A stretch of 64,000 nucleotides of DNA from an uncultured Victivallales bacterium (GTDB taxonomy: Bacteria; Verrucomicrobiota; Lentisphaeria; Victivallales; UBA1829): NCBI GenBank assembly GCA_934661375.1, contig CAKUJH010000002.1:62001-126000 (forward strand), in the 5' to 3' direction. Below, piece after piece: positions 42,358 to 51,754 of the stretch. A program made the translations under genes and the position numbers. The notes beneath the pieces were generated by a model. The model ran no database searches and was not told the DNA's origin. It was given only the letters and a program-made list of their open reading frames with translations. The stretch's first letter is position 1, and each line of letters begins with the position of its first letter.

Positions 42358-42804
42358 TCAACGGAAAAGATTGATTCTGCCGGAGGACGGCTGCGTTCCG
42401 GCGGATGTGCGGCTGCCGAAATAACCGGGCCAATGCCGGATGGCGTACAGTTTCTTTTTCACAAAAAGAATTTCAATGTAATCAAAGCGGAACGGAACTG
42501 CCGGGTTCCCGATTTCCTGCAGATAAGTAAACGCCGCACGGTAGATGCGGCGTTTCTGTTCCGGACGTATCAGATTATGAATCCGGGACAATTTTTCCGG
42601 GGAGACCGCCCGCCGTGTTTTCACTTCGGCAAAAATCAGGCTCAGTCCATCCCGGACAATCAGATCAATTTCGCCCCGCGAAGTCCGGCAGTCGCGCATC
42701 AGAATGTCGCATCCGGCATTCCGGAACATACGGGCGGCAATCTTTTCGCCCGTTCTGCCCAGCTGGAGATGCTTCGCCCTGGCTTTGCCGAACCACGCGG
42801 ACAA
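42358..42804 (-). CDS. yraN: YraN-family (UPF0102) endonuclease-like protein
   Basis: The 148-residue protein has the YraN core: LGRTGEKIAARMFRNAG, then RTSRGEIDLIVRDG and LIFAEVKTRR, which gives the Asp and Glu-x-Lys residues of a PD-(D/E)XK nuclease. Its exact role is not settled in the family. The start codon is probably TTG at 42804: GGAGG lies eight bases before it and the upstream stop is only three bases away. It is the third gene of the pyrophosphorylase operon. Confidence 0.88.
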   Translation of the reverse strand: MSAWFGKARAKHLQLGRTGEKIAARMFRNAGCDILMRDCRTSRGEIDLIVRDGLSLIFAEVKTRRAVSPEKLSRIHNLIRPEQKRRIYRAAFTYLQEIGNPAVPFRFDYIEILFVKKKLYAIRHWPGYFGSRTSAGTQPSSGRINLFR

Positions 42805-42807
42805 CGA

Positions 42808-43137
42808 TCAGTCCTCCGGCTCCGCCGGCACTTCAAAAAGCGCCCAGACCCGGTCCCCCGCGCGGAAAGAGGAACGCAGAGAAAATCCGCGTTCGTACCG
42901 CTGCGTGATTTCCGAAGAAATTTCATCCGGTCCGGGACCGCGGAACGGCGCAAGCACCAGTCTGGAATCCTGACGGACAGACGTTTCCTCGAAAGAGACG
43001 ATCAGCACATCCCGCAGACCGCAAGCCCCCGCCAGCCGCATTTTACGGTGGCGGTGCAGACACTCGGTCAGCATCTCGCTGATTTCTTCCGGATCAAACA
43101 GAATGTCGTCTATCGCGACTCTTACAATCTTATTCAT
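42808..43137 (-). CDS. Small conserved-looking protein, function unknown
   Basis: The protein has 109 residues and is predicted soluble. It begins MNKIVRVAIDDILFDPEEIS. A middle part, LRDVLIVSFEETSVRQ, is followed by a Pro/Gly-rich turn and RAGDRVWALFEVP. I recognise no family. Its start overlaps the end of the pyrophosphorylase gene by eight bases, and its stop is three bases before the YraN start, so all three are translated in a coupled way. Confidence 0.7.
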   Translation of the reverse strand: MNKIVRVAIDDILFDPEEISEMLTECLHRHRKMRLAGACGLRDVLIVSFEETSVRQDSRLVLAPFRGPGPDEISSEITQRYERGFSLRSSFRAGDRVWALFEVPAEPED

Positions 43138-44539
43138 AATACACCTTGGCGCCGGCTTCCGGAGCTTTGCGGGATTTCAGGCGTTCCGCGGCATCCTGAT
43201 CATCGCAGACCAGACGCGGAGAAATCTCGACCAGACAATCCGGCGTGCCGTCGGCTTTGCGCGGAACAGCAATTCCGGCAAGTTCCAGACGCCGTGCATC
43301 CCGGACACACATCATTTCCCGGCAGGATTCCGCCGAATCAACGCCTGTCTGGTTTTTGGTCGGGGCAAAATGTTCCGCGCGGCAGCCTTCCAGAATCATG
43401 GTCTTGTCCGCCAGCGGCAGCGCATCGAAAATGAACGATTCCAGTTTGACCGCATTCGGTTCCGCCGGCTTGACCGTTTCGCCCTGTTCATTCAGATACG
43501 GCACTTTCTTGTCCGCGCGGTGCCACGGCAGATTAAGCCGTCCGTCCGCAGTCAGTTCCTCCACGAAATCGCGGCTGATGACATGGATTGCCGGGCTGCC
43601 TGCCAGAAACGCCAGCGTGCCGTCGGCGTTCTTGCGTTCCGCCAGTTCGTTCGGCATGTCGCTGTATTCAATGATATGAAGACGTCCGCCGGACACGCAG
43701 AAATTGCCGAGTTTTTCATACGGATTGGTTTTCGGCAGCATCCGTGCGCTCATGCGGGAACCTTCCAGACAATGCAGTCCGAGGAACAGCACATCCGCCA
43801 GCGGAACCAGCGGGTTATCCACCTGGAAATAGGAAATGTATTCCACGCCTTCGCGCTTCATTTCATCCAGTGCGCCGGATTTCTTGAGCGCAAGCAAGGT
43901 GCCGCCATGTCCGTTAGGGGACAGTGCCAGAGAATCTTTCGCGCCCAGCAGAAGCTGTCCGTCATACGCGACTGCCGGCATCGTTCCCTGGGTGAAGAAA
44001 CGGACGGATTCCGGTTTGAGACCGAAATAATTGTGATCTGCGAAGAATTTCCGGGTCGAACCGTCATTCAGTTCGCTGGTCATGACATACCACGGAATCG
44101 GATGACCGTATTTTTCCGCCACTCTGTCGATTTCCTCGCCGAAATACTGGAACAGGGTTTTGCCCGTAACCGGACAGATCGGATAAGTGCCTTTCGGACC
44201 GTCAAAACCGAGCCGGGTTCCCTGTCCGCCGGCAACCACCAGCATGGCGACTTTTCCCGAAGCCAGCAGTTCGCGGCCTTTGGCTTCCGCCTTCGCATAA
44301 TATTCCGCCTGGGAAGCATTTTCCGGTTTCATGCGGAAAAACGGCGCAGGAGCCAGGTCTGCGGGAATTTTGGTTTCAGGTTTGCGGAGAACATATTCCT
44401 TGATCAGACGATCCAGTTCATCGAAGTCAATGTCTGCCAGCTGTTTTTCCAGTTTTGCGCGTGATTCGCCGGACAGTTTGTCATACGCTTCAGCCAGACG
44501 TTCCTGATGATGGGATTTCAATATTTCGCTCCAGTTCAT
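43130..44539 (-). CDS. UDP-N-acetylhexosamine pyrophosphorylase (eukaryote-like UAP1 type)
   Basis: The 469-residue protein has the UDPGP fold with the nucleotide loop LVVAGGQGTRLGFDGPKGTY near residue 85. It then shows PWYVMTSELN, FFTQGTMPAV, LSPNGHGGTLLAL and YISYFQVDNPLV, all typical of UAP1 and its relatives. It makes UDP-GlcNAc or UDP-GalNAc from UTP and the sugar 1-phosphate. Most bacteria use GlmU instead; this single-domain form is best known from eukaryotes and a few bacterial groups. The ATG at 44539 has AAGGAG upstream; the frame's N-terminal extension to 44632 is rejected since it crosses the promoter. Confidence 0.9.
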   Translation of the reverse strand: MNWSEILKSHHQERLAEAYDKLSGESRAKLEKQLADIDFDELDRLIKEYVLRKPETKIPADLAPAPFFRMKPENASQAEYYAKAEAKGRELLASGKVAMLVVAGGQGTRLGFDGPKGTYPICPVTGKTLFQYFGEEIDRVAEKYGHPIPWYVMTSELNDGSTRKFFADHNYFGLKPESVRFFTQGTMPAVAYDGQLLLGAKDSLALSPNGHGGTLLALKKSGALDEMKREGVEYISYFQVDNPLVPLADVLFLGLHCLEGSRMSARMLPKTNPYEKLGNFCVSGGRLHIIEYSDMPNELAERKNADGTLAFLAGSPAIHVISRDFVEELTADGRLNLPWHRADKKVPYLNEQGETVKPAEPNAVKLESFIFDALPLADKTMILEGCRAEHFAPTKNQTGVDSAESCREMMCVRDARRLELAGIAVPRKADGTPDCLVEISPRLVCDDQDAAERLKSRKAPEAGAKVYYE

Positions 44540-44581
44540 GATAACCAAATGCTCCTTCGTTATGGTTGACCTATGAACAGT

Positions 44582-44609
44582 AATATAACACGTTTTCCGC
44601 ACGGAGCAA
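44582..44609 (-). promoter_or_regulatory. Predicted promoter of the pyrophosphorylase operon
   Basis: On the minus strand: TTGCTC (44604-44609), 16-base spacer, TATATT (44582-44587), 42 bases before the ATG. Confidence 0.5.
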
Positions 44610-44635
44610 ATGATTTTCCTTTTTTCTCCCACTAT

Positions 44636-45949
44636 TTATTTGCGGCAGATACAGACTTTCTGAATGCGCCGCCCGTCAACTTTTTCAAACTTCAGCATCA
44701 ATCCGCAGTCCGGCAGCTCCAAAACTTCACCTTGTCCGGGAATCCGTTTCAATTTGTTGAAAAGAGCTCCGCCAAGCGTTCCATAATGATCGGGAAACGG
44801 CTCCAGGGACGTTTCCTGTTTCAACTCGTTCAGCTGAATCATCGGATCAACCCGCCAGCAGTTTTTTCCGCATGATTCAACCATGAGTGATTTCTGCGGA
44901 ACATCCAGCTCTTCGTGAACCGCGCCCAGCAGATCTTCAATAAAATCAGAGAAAGTAACAATCCCGTTTGTTCCGCCGAATTCATCCAGAACCACAGCCA
45001 GCGCACGCTGTTTCAGACGCATAGTGCTGAACACCGTCTCGGCATGGGCGTTGCCCGGCACCAGCAGAACAGGACGAATAACGGACTGCAATGGTGGATA
45101 TTTACCCGTCCGGCAGTAATGCGAAAAATATTCCCGTAAAAGAATATATCCGGATATATCGTCCAGACTCCGCCTGTAAATCACCAGTCGGGACCGTCCG
45201 CAATTCAGAAGCTGCTGATGTATGCTCTCTGGCGAATCTGCTATATTGATTCCCTCGATTGAAATCCTGTGCGTCATAATAGCAGACACCGGTTTATCCG
45301 TGAAGGCAAACACATTTTCAATGACTTCTTTTTCCGCCCGTTTCACGGCTCCGGTTTCCGTTCCAAGGGAAACCATTGCCCGGATTTCATCTTCCGTGAC
45401 AGCCGGTTCCCGTGTGTTGCGGCAGCCGGTAAGCCTCAGCACAAGATTGACGGAAGAATCCAGCAGTTTGACAAAAGGAGCAGAAAGACGCGCCAATCCG
45501 TTGATCGGCAATGCCGCATTGTAAGAAAAAACTTCAGCATAAACGATCCCCAGTTTTTTGGGAACAAGTTCCCCGAAAACAAGGGAAACATAAGAAAGAA
45601 GTACCGTTATCACAATGACCACAACCGTGTCCATGCGCTCATGGCTCAAAACTGTCAGACCAAGGGATTCCAGCCAGGTTGTAATTCTGTCGGAAAACGC
45701 TTCCGCAGCAAATGCGCTGGCAAGAAAACCCGCAAATGTAACGCCGATCTGCACCGTTGCCAGGAAACGACCGGAATCGTCAAGCAGAGCTTTCAGGGCT
45801 GCCGCACGACGGGTCTTGCGTTTTGTCAGCATTTGAGTAGATGCCTGACTCAAAGAAATGATTGCAACTTCTGAAGCCGCAAAAAAAGCATTGAACAATA
45901 TCAGAATTCCAAGAATTCCAAATTGCAGTAATATATTCTCCCCTCTCAA
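44636..45949 (-). CDS. CNNM/CorC-family membrane protein with CBS domains
   Basis: The 437-residue protein has a DUF21/CNNM membrane domain (residues about 5-195, with FNAFFAASEVAIISLSQAS and VTFAGFLASAFAAEAF), a CBS pair (about 205-330, with VSAIMTHRISIEGINI), and a CorC/HlyC C-terminal domain (about 350-430). These proteins are tied to magnesium or cobalt efflux and were long annotated as hemolysins. It is transcribed alone from a consensus promoter and is divergent from ftsK. Confidence 0.92.
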   Translation of the reverse strand: MRGENILLQFGILGILILFNAFFAASEVAIISLSQASTQMLTKRKTRRAAALKALLDDSGRFLATVQIGVTFAGFLASAFAAEAFSDRITTWLESLGLTVLSHERMDTVVVIVITVLLSYVSLVFGELVPKKLGIVYAEVFSYNAALPINGLARLSAPFVKLLDSSVNLVLRLTGCRNTREPAVTEDEIRAMVSLGTETGAVKRAEKEVIENVFAFTDKPVSAIMTHRISIEGINIADSPESIHQQLLNCGRSRLVIYRRSLDDISGYILLREYFSHYCRTGKYPPLQSVIRPVLLVPGNAHAETVFSTMRLKQRALAVVLDEFGGTNGIVTFSDFIEDLLGAVHEELDVPQKSLMVESCGKNCWRVDPMIQLNELKQETSLEPFPDHYGTLGGALFNKLKRIPGQGEVLELPDCGLMLKFEKVDGRRIQKVCICRK

Positions 45950-45988
45950 AAAAAACGCCTTTCCATTATGATTGATTATTTACCTGTT

Positions 45989-46016
45989 AATATAGCACGT
46001 TTGCCATGTTTGTCAA
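45989..46016 (-). promoter_or_regulatory. Predicted promoter of the CNNM/CorC gene
   Basis: On the minus strand: consensus TTGACA (46011-46016), 16-base spacer ending TGC, TATATT (45989-45994). It is one of the best promoters in the window. Confidence 0.65.
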
Positions 46017-46098
46017 ATTTTCATACTCTGGTGTTCGTTTGCAGTCGATTTTTGCAGGAAAACGGCAAAAATTTTCTGAACTTTTATCCGGTTCAGAC

Positions 46099-46126
46099 TT
46101 TCAAAACGCAGGAAATGTGCTATTAT
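46099..46126 (+). promoter_or_regulatory. Predicted promoter of ftsK
   Basis: TTTCAA (46099-46104), 16-base spacer ending TGC, TATTAT (46121-46126), 41 bases before the chosen ATG. Confidence 0.45.
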
Positions 46127-46167
46127 TACTGAATCTGCGGAAACACTTGACGGAGCTTACAGAAAAA

Positions 46168-48753
46168 ATGATTGAAACCGACGAAAAGATACAGACTTTC
46201 AAATTCAGAAATATTCTGGCGGGACTGGCTGTCCTGCTTTTCCTGCTGTCCATATTCTCTTACAGCAGCGCGGATCTCGCGGTTCTGGACGGCGGTGCTG
46301 CCCGGTACAACGGCGCCGCGGAATCCCTGCAGAACTGGATCGGTCCGCTGGGTGCATACGTATCGCGCACCTTCTTCTATATTTTCGGAATCGCCACTTA
46401 CCCCATCGTTGCCCTGCTCCTGCTCTGCACGATCCGCAGTTTCATTCCCAGACCCACCAACCGGAAAGGATATTTTCTCTGTCTCGGAACCATCATCATC
46501 GGCACGGCAATTCTTTTTGCCCTGTTCCCGCGTGAACTGGTCAATATGACTGCCCGGCTGGGAATCGGTCATGCCGGACAGCCGGACCTTGCACTTTCCG
46601 GCGGCGCACTCGGCGCACTGCTGGCGGCTCCGGAAACCGATATCTACGCAGCAGGACTGATCCGCCGCTGCATCGGAACCATCGGGACCTGCATCTGCGC
46701 GGTGGTGTTCATTCTGTCCGGACTTTTCTTTATTTTCATGGCGGACTGGAAAGTGTTCTTCTTCGGCGCATCCTCCCCCAAGCCCGCAAAACGCAAAGAA
46801 CGGATCTCTCAGGAAACAGAGCCGGAACCCGAACCGGTCCGGGAAATGCCGGTCTCCCCGGCGGCGGAACCGAAACCGGCTGTACCGGAAAAGCCGGAAT
46901 CCGCAGCAGATTCCCCGGCAGAACCGGAGTCCAAGGGAAAATCCATTCTCTCATCGTTTTTTTTCCGCAAAAAAGAACCGGAACCGCAGCCGGAACAGAC
47001 GGCTGACCATGAGGTACAGACTCCTGCCGCTCCGCCGCAGAGCAATGTTCCTGCCGCCGAACCCGTTGAACCGGAAGTTCTTCCGGATGATGTTCCTGTG
47101 GAAACGTTTTCTGCGGTACATCCCGTTCCGCCCGCCAGTCCGGATGACGATCCCTATGCCGCGCCGGCTCCTGCCGGTGTTCCCGTGCGCAGCCGGCGGC
47201 AGACGGTGATTCCGGACAGCAACCGTCCCTATGAACTGCCTCCGATCTCTCTGCTGGACCGCCCGAAAGAAATCCGCGGAGAAGATGTTGACCATCTGGA
47301 CATGGCAAAGCAGACTCTTCAGGCGACGCTGGACAGTTTTGACATCAACGGGGAAGTTTGCAACACCGTGGTCGGACCCCGCATCACCCGTTTCGAAATT
47401 TCGCTTCAGCCGGGCGTCCGTGTGGAAAAAGTAACGCAGATCCAGAACAACATCGCCAAGGATATGCGGGCGGAAAGCATCCGTATTCTGGCGCCGGTTC
47501 CCGGCAGTGATACAGTCGGCATTGAGCTGCCGAACAAAATTTCCAACATGGTGTACCTGCGGGAACTGATGGAATCCGATTCCTGGCGTTCCTCCAAAGC
47601 CAGCATCCCAATCGTTCTGGGCAAGGACGTCGCGGGGAAAGTGGTCATCACCGACCTGGCGAAAGCCCCTCACCTGCTGATCGCAGGTTCCACCGGCAGC
47701 GGCAAGAGCGTATGCATGAACACCTTGATCATGAGTCTGCTGTACCGCTTTTCGCCGTTTGAACTCAAACTGATTCTTGTTGACCCGAAATATGTTGAAC
47801 TGGAAATATACCGTCCGCTGCCGCACCTGATCACCCCGGTGGTGAATGATCCGCAGAAAGTTCCGTTTGCCCTGCGCTGGGGCGTCAACGAAATGGAACA
47901 CCGTTATCAGGTCATGGCACGCGTCAAGGCGAAAAACCTTGCCGCCTTCAACAGCCGTCCGCCGGATCCCGAACCCATGTTCGATGAAAACGACGAACCC
48001 ATTCCGGAAAAACTGCCGCTGCTCATCATCATTGTCGATGAGCTGGCGGACATCATGATGACGGAAGCCAAAAAAGATGTGGAAACTTCGATCTGCCGTA
48101 TTGCCCAGAAAGGACGTGCCGCCGGCATTCACCTGGTCATCGCCACGCAGACGCCGCGAAAAGACATCATTACCGGTGTCATCAAGGCAAACCTTCCGAC
48201 TAAAATTGCGTTCAAGGTGTCGACCGGTATGGACAGCCGCGTGATTTTGGATGCCCAGGGCGCGGAAAAACTGCTCGGCAAAGGCGATATGCTGTTCAAA
48301 GGTCCTGCCGGGGAAACGGAGCGTATTCAGGGTTCCATGGTTTCCGATCCGGAAATTCAGAAAATCGCGGACTTCGTTTCCAGTCAGGTGGAACAGCATT
48401 TCGACGCCACGGTCATTCTGGACAAAAATGAAGAGGAAGAGGAAAAAGATGATGGACAGAACTCTTTCCCGGATGAACAGTTTGACGACGATTCCGATTA
48501 TATCCGCGCCACGGCCGCCAAATATTCCCAGCCCGGCGACGATCCCAATATCCGGAAAGCCCTGGAAATCATTCTGCGTGAAAACAAAGCCAGCACTTCG
48601 TACCTGCAGCGGCGCATGAATATCGGTTACAACAAAGCGGCTGAAATCATTGACCGGCTGGAACAGCGCGGCATTGTTTCCGCTCCGCTGGCGGGCGGAC
48701 AGAAACGCAATATTCTTATCTTCGATGAACTGAACCGTCCCGACAAACAATAA
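46168..48753 (+). CDS. ftsK: FtsK/SpoIIIE DNA translocase
   Basis: The 861-residue protein has four N-terminal membrane segments (to about residue 195), a Pro/Glu-rich linker (about 205-370), and the motor. Walker A is GSTGSGKS near residue 510, Walker B is LLIIIVDELADIMM near 620, and the C-terminal winged-helix gamma domain (about 795-861) ends the protein. FtsK moves DNA at the division septum and activates XerCD at dif. A dif site lies 18 kb away. The ATG at 46168 follows the predicted promoter; the frame's extension back to 46006 crosses it. Confidence 0.95.
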   Translation: MIETDEKIQTFKFRNILAGLAVLLFLLSIFSYSSADLAVLDGGAARYNGAAESLQNWIGPLGAYVSRTFFYIFGIATYPIVALLLLCTIRSFIPRPTNRKGYFLCLGTIIIGTAILFALFPRELVNMTARLGIGHAGQPDLALSGGALGALLAAPETDIYAAGLIRRCIGTIGTCICAVVFILSGLFFIFMADWKVFFFGASSPKPAKRKERISQETEPEPEPVREMPVSPAAEPKPAVPEKPESAADSPAEPESKGKSILSSFFFRKKEPEPQPEQTADHEVQTPAAPPQSNVPAAEPVEPEVLPDDVPVETFSAVHPVPPASPDDDPYAAPAPAGVPVRSRRQTVIPDSNRPYELPPISLLDRPKEIRGEDVDHLDMAKQTLQATLDSFDINGEVCNTVVGPRITRFEISLQPGVRVEKVTQIQNNIAKDMRAESIRILAPVPGSDTVGIELPNKISNMVYLRELMESDSWRSSKASIPIVLGKDVAGKVVITDLAKAPHLLIAGSTGSGKSVCMNTLIMSLLYRFSPFELKLILVDPKYVELEIYRPLPHLITPVVNDPQKVPFALRWGVNEMEHRYQVMARVKAKNLAAFNSRPPDPEPMFDENDEPIPEKLPLLIIIVDELADIMMTEAKKDVETSICRIAQKGRAAGIHLVIATQTPRKDIITGVIKANLPTKIAFKVSTGMDSRVILDAQGAEKLLGKGDMLFKGPAGETERIQGSMVSDPEIQKIADFVSSQVEQHFDATVILDKNEEEEEKDDGQNSFPDEQFDDDSDYIRATAAKYSQPGDDPNIRKALEIILRENKASTSYLQRRMNIGYNKAAEIIDRLEQRGIVSAPLAGGQKRNILIFDELNRPDKQ

Positions 48754-48785
48754 AAACAGAAACTCTTAAAACAGGATTCTTCAAT

Positions 48786-49604
48786 ATGGAACAGAATAAT
48801 GTAAATCCACCGGCAGAAACACCGGAACAGACGGTTGAAAATGATCTTTTCACTTTGACGGGTTCTGAAATACAGCCGGTTACCCCGCACTCTGCGGCAG
48901 CGGAACCGACACAGGCAGAACCGCCAGCCATACAGACAGTTGCGCAGACCATTGTCCCTGAACCGCTTGCCCCTTCCCTGCTGCGGAAGGAAGAACCTGC
49001 CGATCCGGCGGAACCGGAACCTGTTCCCCGCAAAGCACCGGCACCGCGCATTACCCTGCGTTCCGGCTCCGGCGCATCCCTCGGAACTCTTCTGACGGAA
49101 GCCCGCAATGCCGCCGCCATGTCGCTGGAACAGGCCGTTGCCGCGACCCACATACGGACGGATTATATCCAGGCTCTGGAGCAGGATGAAACGGAAAAAC
49201 TCCCCAATCTGGTTTTCCTGCGCGCCTATGTCCGGGCACTGATCCAGTTGTACAATCTGGACACTAATTCCATCGCTCTGATCAAAGATCAGCTTCAGGA
49301 ACTGGAACCGCCCAAGGATGTTCCGGAAAAAGTGCTGGAAGACATCGGCAAAGATGTTCAGGTCAGCGAAGAGGAAGTCAAACGGATTCGGATGATTCTG
49401 ATTTACGGCGGCATTATTCTGGCTCTGCTGATTTCGCTGACCATTACCTGCTTCGTGGCTGTCGGCATCCGCAATTCCCGGCAGCAGCAGACCGCCCCGC
49501 AGGTCCTGCGTCCTTTTGACAGCAGCAAACTGGAACAGCTGCTTCCGCCGCAGCTGCCGGAACCGCAGATCCTCAAAGTCCCTGCCCCGGCGCAGTCAAA
49601 TTAA
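48786..49604 (+). CDS. RodZ-like membrane protein with helix-turn-helix domain
   Basis: The 272-residue protein has a Pro/Glu-rich N-terminal stretch (1-85), a RodZ-type HTH domain (about 95-170: GTLLTEARNAAAMSLEQAVA, then FLRAYVRALIQLY), and one membrane segment near residue 210 (IYGGIILALLISLTITCFVA). RodZ ties MreB to the membrane and affects cell shape. In E. coli the HTH is N-terminal; here it follows an unusual acidic region of about 90 residues. It is 32 bases after ftsK and co-directional with it. Its TAA overlaps the stop of the convergent pbpC gene. Confidence 0.85.
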   Translation: MEQNNVNPPAETPEQTVENDLFTLTGSEIQPVTPHSAAAEPTQAEPPAIQTVAQTIVPEPLAPSLLRKEEPADPAEPEPVPRKAPAPRITLRSGSGASLGTLLTEARNAAAMSLEQAVAATHIRTDYIQALEQDETEKLPNLVFLRAYVRALIQLYNLDTNSIALIKDQLQELEPPKDVPEKVLEDIGKDVQVSEEEVKRIRMILIYGGIILALLISLTITCFVAVGIRNSRQQQTAPQVLRPFDSSKLEQLLPPQLPEPQILKVPAPAQSN

Positions 49605-51754
49605 CGGACTGCCACCCGGAACGTTACGGTGCATCCGGTTTCGGCAGGATCGCCGGACATGATCCGGAGCGTGTGTTTTCCCGGCAGAAACGACAGTTGT
49701 TTCTGCTGAAAACTTCCGATATACCGTCCGTTGAGCAGCCAGTGCGGTGTCTTCTTCCCGTTTCCCGCATGAAGCGTCAGAATCAGCCGTCCGTCCGGAC
49801 CGGCAGCATAAGTTCCCGGCAAAGGTGAAACAATCCGGAGCCGGCGTTTTTTTATCTGTGCGGAGCATCTGGAACAAACCCGCAGCGGCACATTTTTCAG
49901 CACCGTACCGGCAAACTGTTCCCCGCAGTCCGGTGAAGCCAGCAGACCGCTTGCGGCGCAAAGACTTCCGGTTTGAAATGAATCGGGGAAATCCTGCCAG
50001 GAATGGCTGCGCCGGTTCCGTATCAGTGCTGCGGCGATTTTTCCGGCGGCAGGCGCGGCGGCAGTGTATCCGGCAAGCGAGGAAGACGCCGCACCGCTTT
50101 TATTGCCGAACCAGACTCCCAGGGTCCAGTCCGGGGTGAAGGCAAAACACCAGGCGTCGCGGTTTCCGTTGGATGTTCCGGTTTTCCAGGCAATGTCGGC
50201 AAGACTGTCCGGCAGCTGGCGGCTTCGGAGCATCCGGGCAGTCAGCGCACCGGTTCCTTCCGGAAAAATCTGCTGATCCGGATCCGGATTCGCCTCCGTC
50301 AGAAATGTTGCCGCGCGCCACTTGCCGTCGCGGGGGAAAACTGTGTATGCCGATGTCAGATCAAACAGAGTATACCCGCCGCTTCCCAGAGCCATGGAAA
50401 GACCGTCCCGGTCCGCAGTCCGCACCTTCCGGTCCAGATGCAGTTTCCGGAACAGTTCTGCAACCCGGTCGGTTCCCAGTTCGGCAAGCAGACGCACCGC
50501 CGGAGTGTTGAGTGAGCTCGACAAGGCATCCCACGCCCGGACTTCTCCGCGGAACTTGCCGTCCGAATTGCCCGGTGCATATGCGCCATAGTTCACCGGA
50601 AGATCCGTCAGCACAGTGTCAAGTGTCAGCAGTCCGCCGGCTGCCGCTTCCGCATACAGGAAAGGTTTCAGGGCAGAACCGGCGGAACGGATCGCGGCGG
50701 CGGCATTGACCTGGCTGCCGGGAACATTTCCGGAAGTCAGAGTACCGATCAGGACAACTACGCGTCCGGTGGCATTTTCAATCAGCATCCCCGCGCCGTC
50801 CCGGACGCCCGGCAGGGACGCCAGCTGTTCCTTCAGAATATGGCGCATCATCCGTGCGGTTTCCGGCTGATATGCGCATTTGACCGTGAACCGGTCTGAA
50901 CCGGCTTCTCCTGCCGCCATGGTGAAATACATGGAATCCGGAGAACGGCTCAGCCGCTGAAAATCCGCCGGCGCATGAAAATCACGGAAACGCAGTGGTT
51001 CCTGTTTCCGGATCCGTTCCGCTTCCCGCTTCGTGAGAATGCCCAAATGCGCCATCTGACGCAAAACCCGGTCGCGGCGTTCCAATGCATTCAGCAGAAA
51101 ACGGTCGGGACGGTATGCGTTCGGTCTCTGCGGCAAACCACAGAGCAGAGCGGCCTCCGCCCGGTTGAGATGCGCCGCCGGACGTCCGAAATAATACCGC
51201 GCGGCACATTCGATTCCGTAATATTTCCCGCCGAACGGCAGCCGGTTCAGGTATTCGCAGAGAATCCGGTCTTTGGAATAAAGCTGTTCCAGCCGCCGTG
51301 CCTTGATCAGCTGACGGAATTTCCGCAGCCAGGAACGGCGCATTCCCGGTTCGGTCATTCCTGCCAGCTGCATGGAGATGGTGGAAGCGCCGGAAACAAT
51401 CCGGCGGGAAAACAGATTCTGTCCCGCTGCCCGCAGTACCGCCTGCCAGTCAACACCGGCATGACGGTAAAAATTCCGGTCCTCCACGGCAAGAATCGTT
51501 TGAATCACCGCCGGGGAAATCTGATCCAGCCCGACTGCAAAACGCCATTGCGCGTCATACGTGCGTCGGACAAAAAGCCAGCTGCCGTTTTCATCCGTCC
51601 AGATCCGGGCAGGAGTCTGTGCTTCCAGCAGCGGCATCGGATCCGGTTCCAGCCGGGGCAGCAGCCAGTAAACCGCGGAAAACGCCAGTACGCCCGCCGC
51701 GGTCAGACCGCAGCAGACATACAGCAGAAGGAATCCGAAACGGCGGAGGGTCAT
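49601..51754 (-). CDS. pbpC: Penicillin-binding protein 1C
   Basis: The 717-residue bifunctional PBP has an N-terminal anchor, a transglycosylase domain (ILAVEDRNFYRHAGVDW and VSGASTISMQLAGMTEP, catalytic Glu in the first), and a transpeptidase domain. The latter shows SxxK in SAGSALKPFLYAEA, SxN in SSSLNTPAV and KTG in IAWKTGTSNGNRDAW. The C-terminal 90 residues are the PbpC-type domain (LRIVSPLPGTYAAGPDGR). It is coupled to the alpha-2-macroglobulin gene by a four-base overlap (ATGA), the arrangement known from E. coli pbpC-yfhM. Confidence 0.93.
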   Translation of the reverse strand: MTLRRFGFLLLYVCCGLTAAGVLAFSAVYWLLPRLEPDPMPLLEAQTPARIWTDENGSWLFVRRTYDAQWRFAVGLDQISPAVIQTILAVEDRNFYRHAGVDWQAVLRAAGQNLFSRRIVSGASTISMQLAGMTEPGMRRSWLRKFRQLIKARRLEQLYSKDRILCEYLNRLPFGGKYYGIECAARYYFGRPAAHLNRAEAALLCGLPQRPNAYRPDRFLLNALERRDRVLRQMAHLGILTKREAERIRKQEPLRFRDFHAPADFQRLSRSPDSMYFTMAAGEAGSDRFTVKCAYQPETARMMRHILKEQLASLPGVRDGAGMLIENATGRVVVLIGTLTSGNVPGSQVNAAAAIRSAGSALKPFLYAEAAAGGLLTLDTVLTDLPVNYGAYAPGNSDGKFRGEVRAWDALSSSLNTPAVRLLAELGTDRVAELFRKLHLDRKVRTADRDGLSMALGSGGYTLFDLTSAYTVFPRDGKWRAATFLTEANPDPDQQIFPEGTGALTARMLRSRQLPDSLADIAWKTGTSNGNRDAWCFAFTPDWTLGVWFGNKSGAASSSLAGYTAAAPAAGKIAAALIRNRRSHSWQDFPDSFQTGSLCAASGLLASPDCGEQFAGTVLKNVPLRVCSRCSAQIKKRRLRIVSPLPGTYAAGPDGRLILTLHAGNGKKTPHWLLNGRYIGSFQQKQLSFLPGKHTLRIMSGDPAETGCTVTFRVAVR

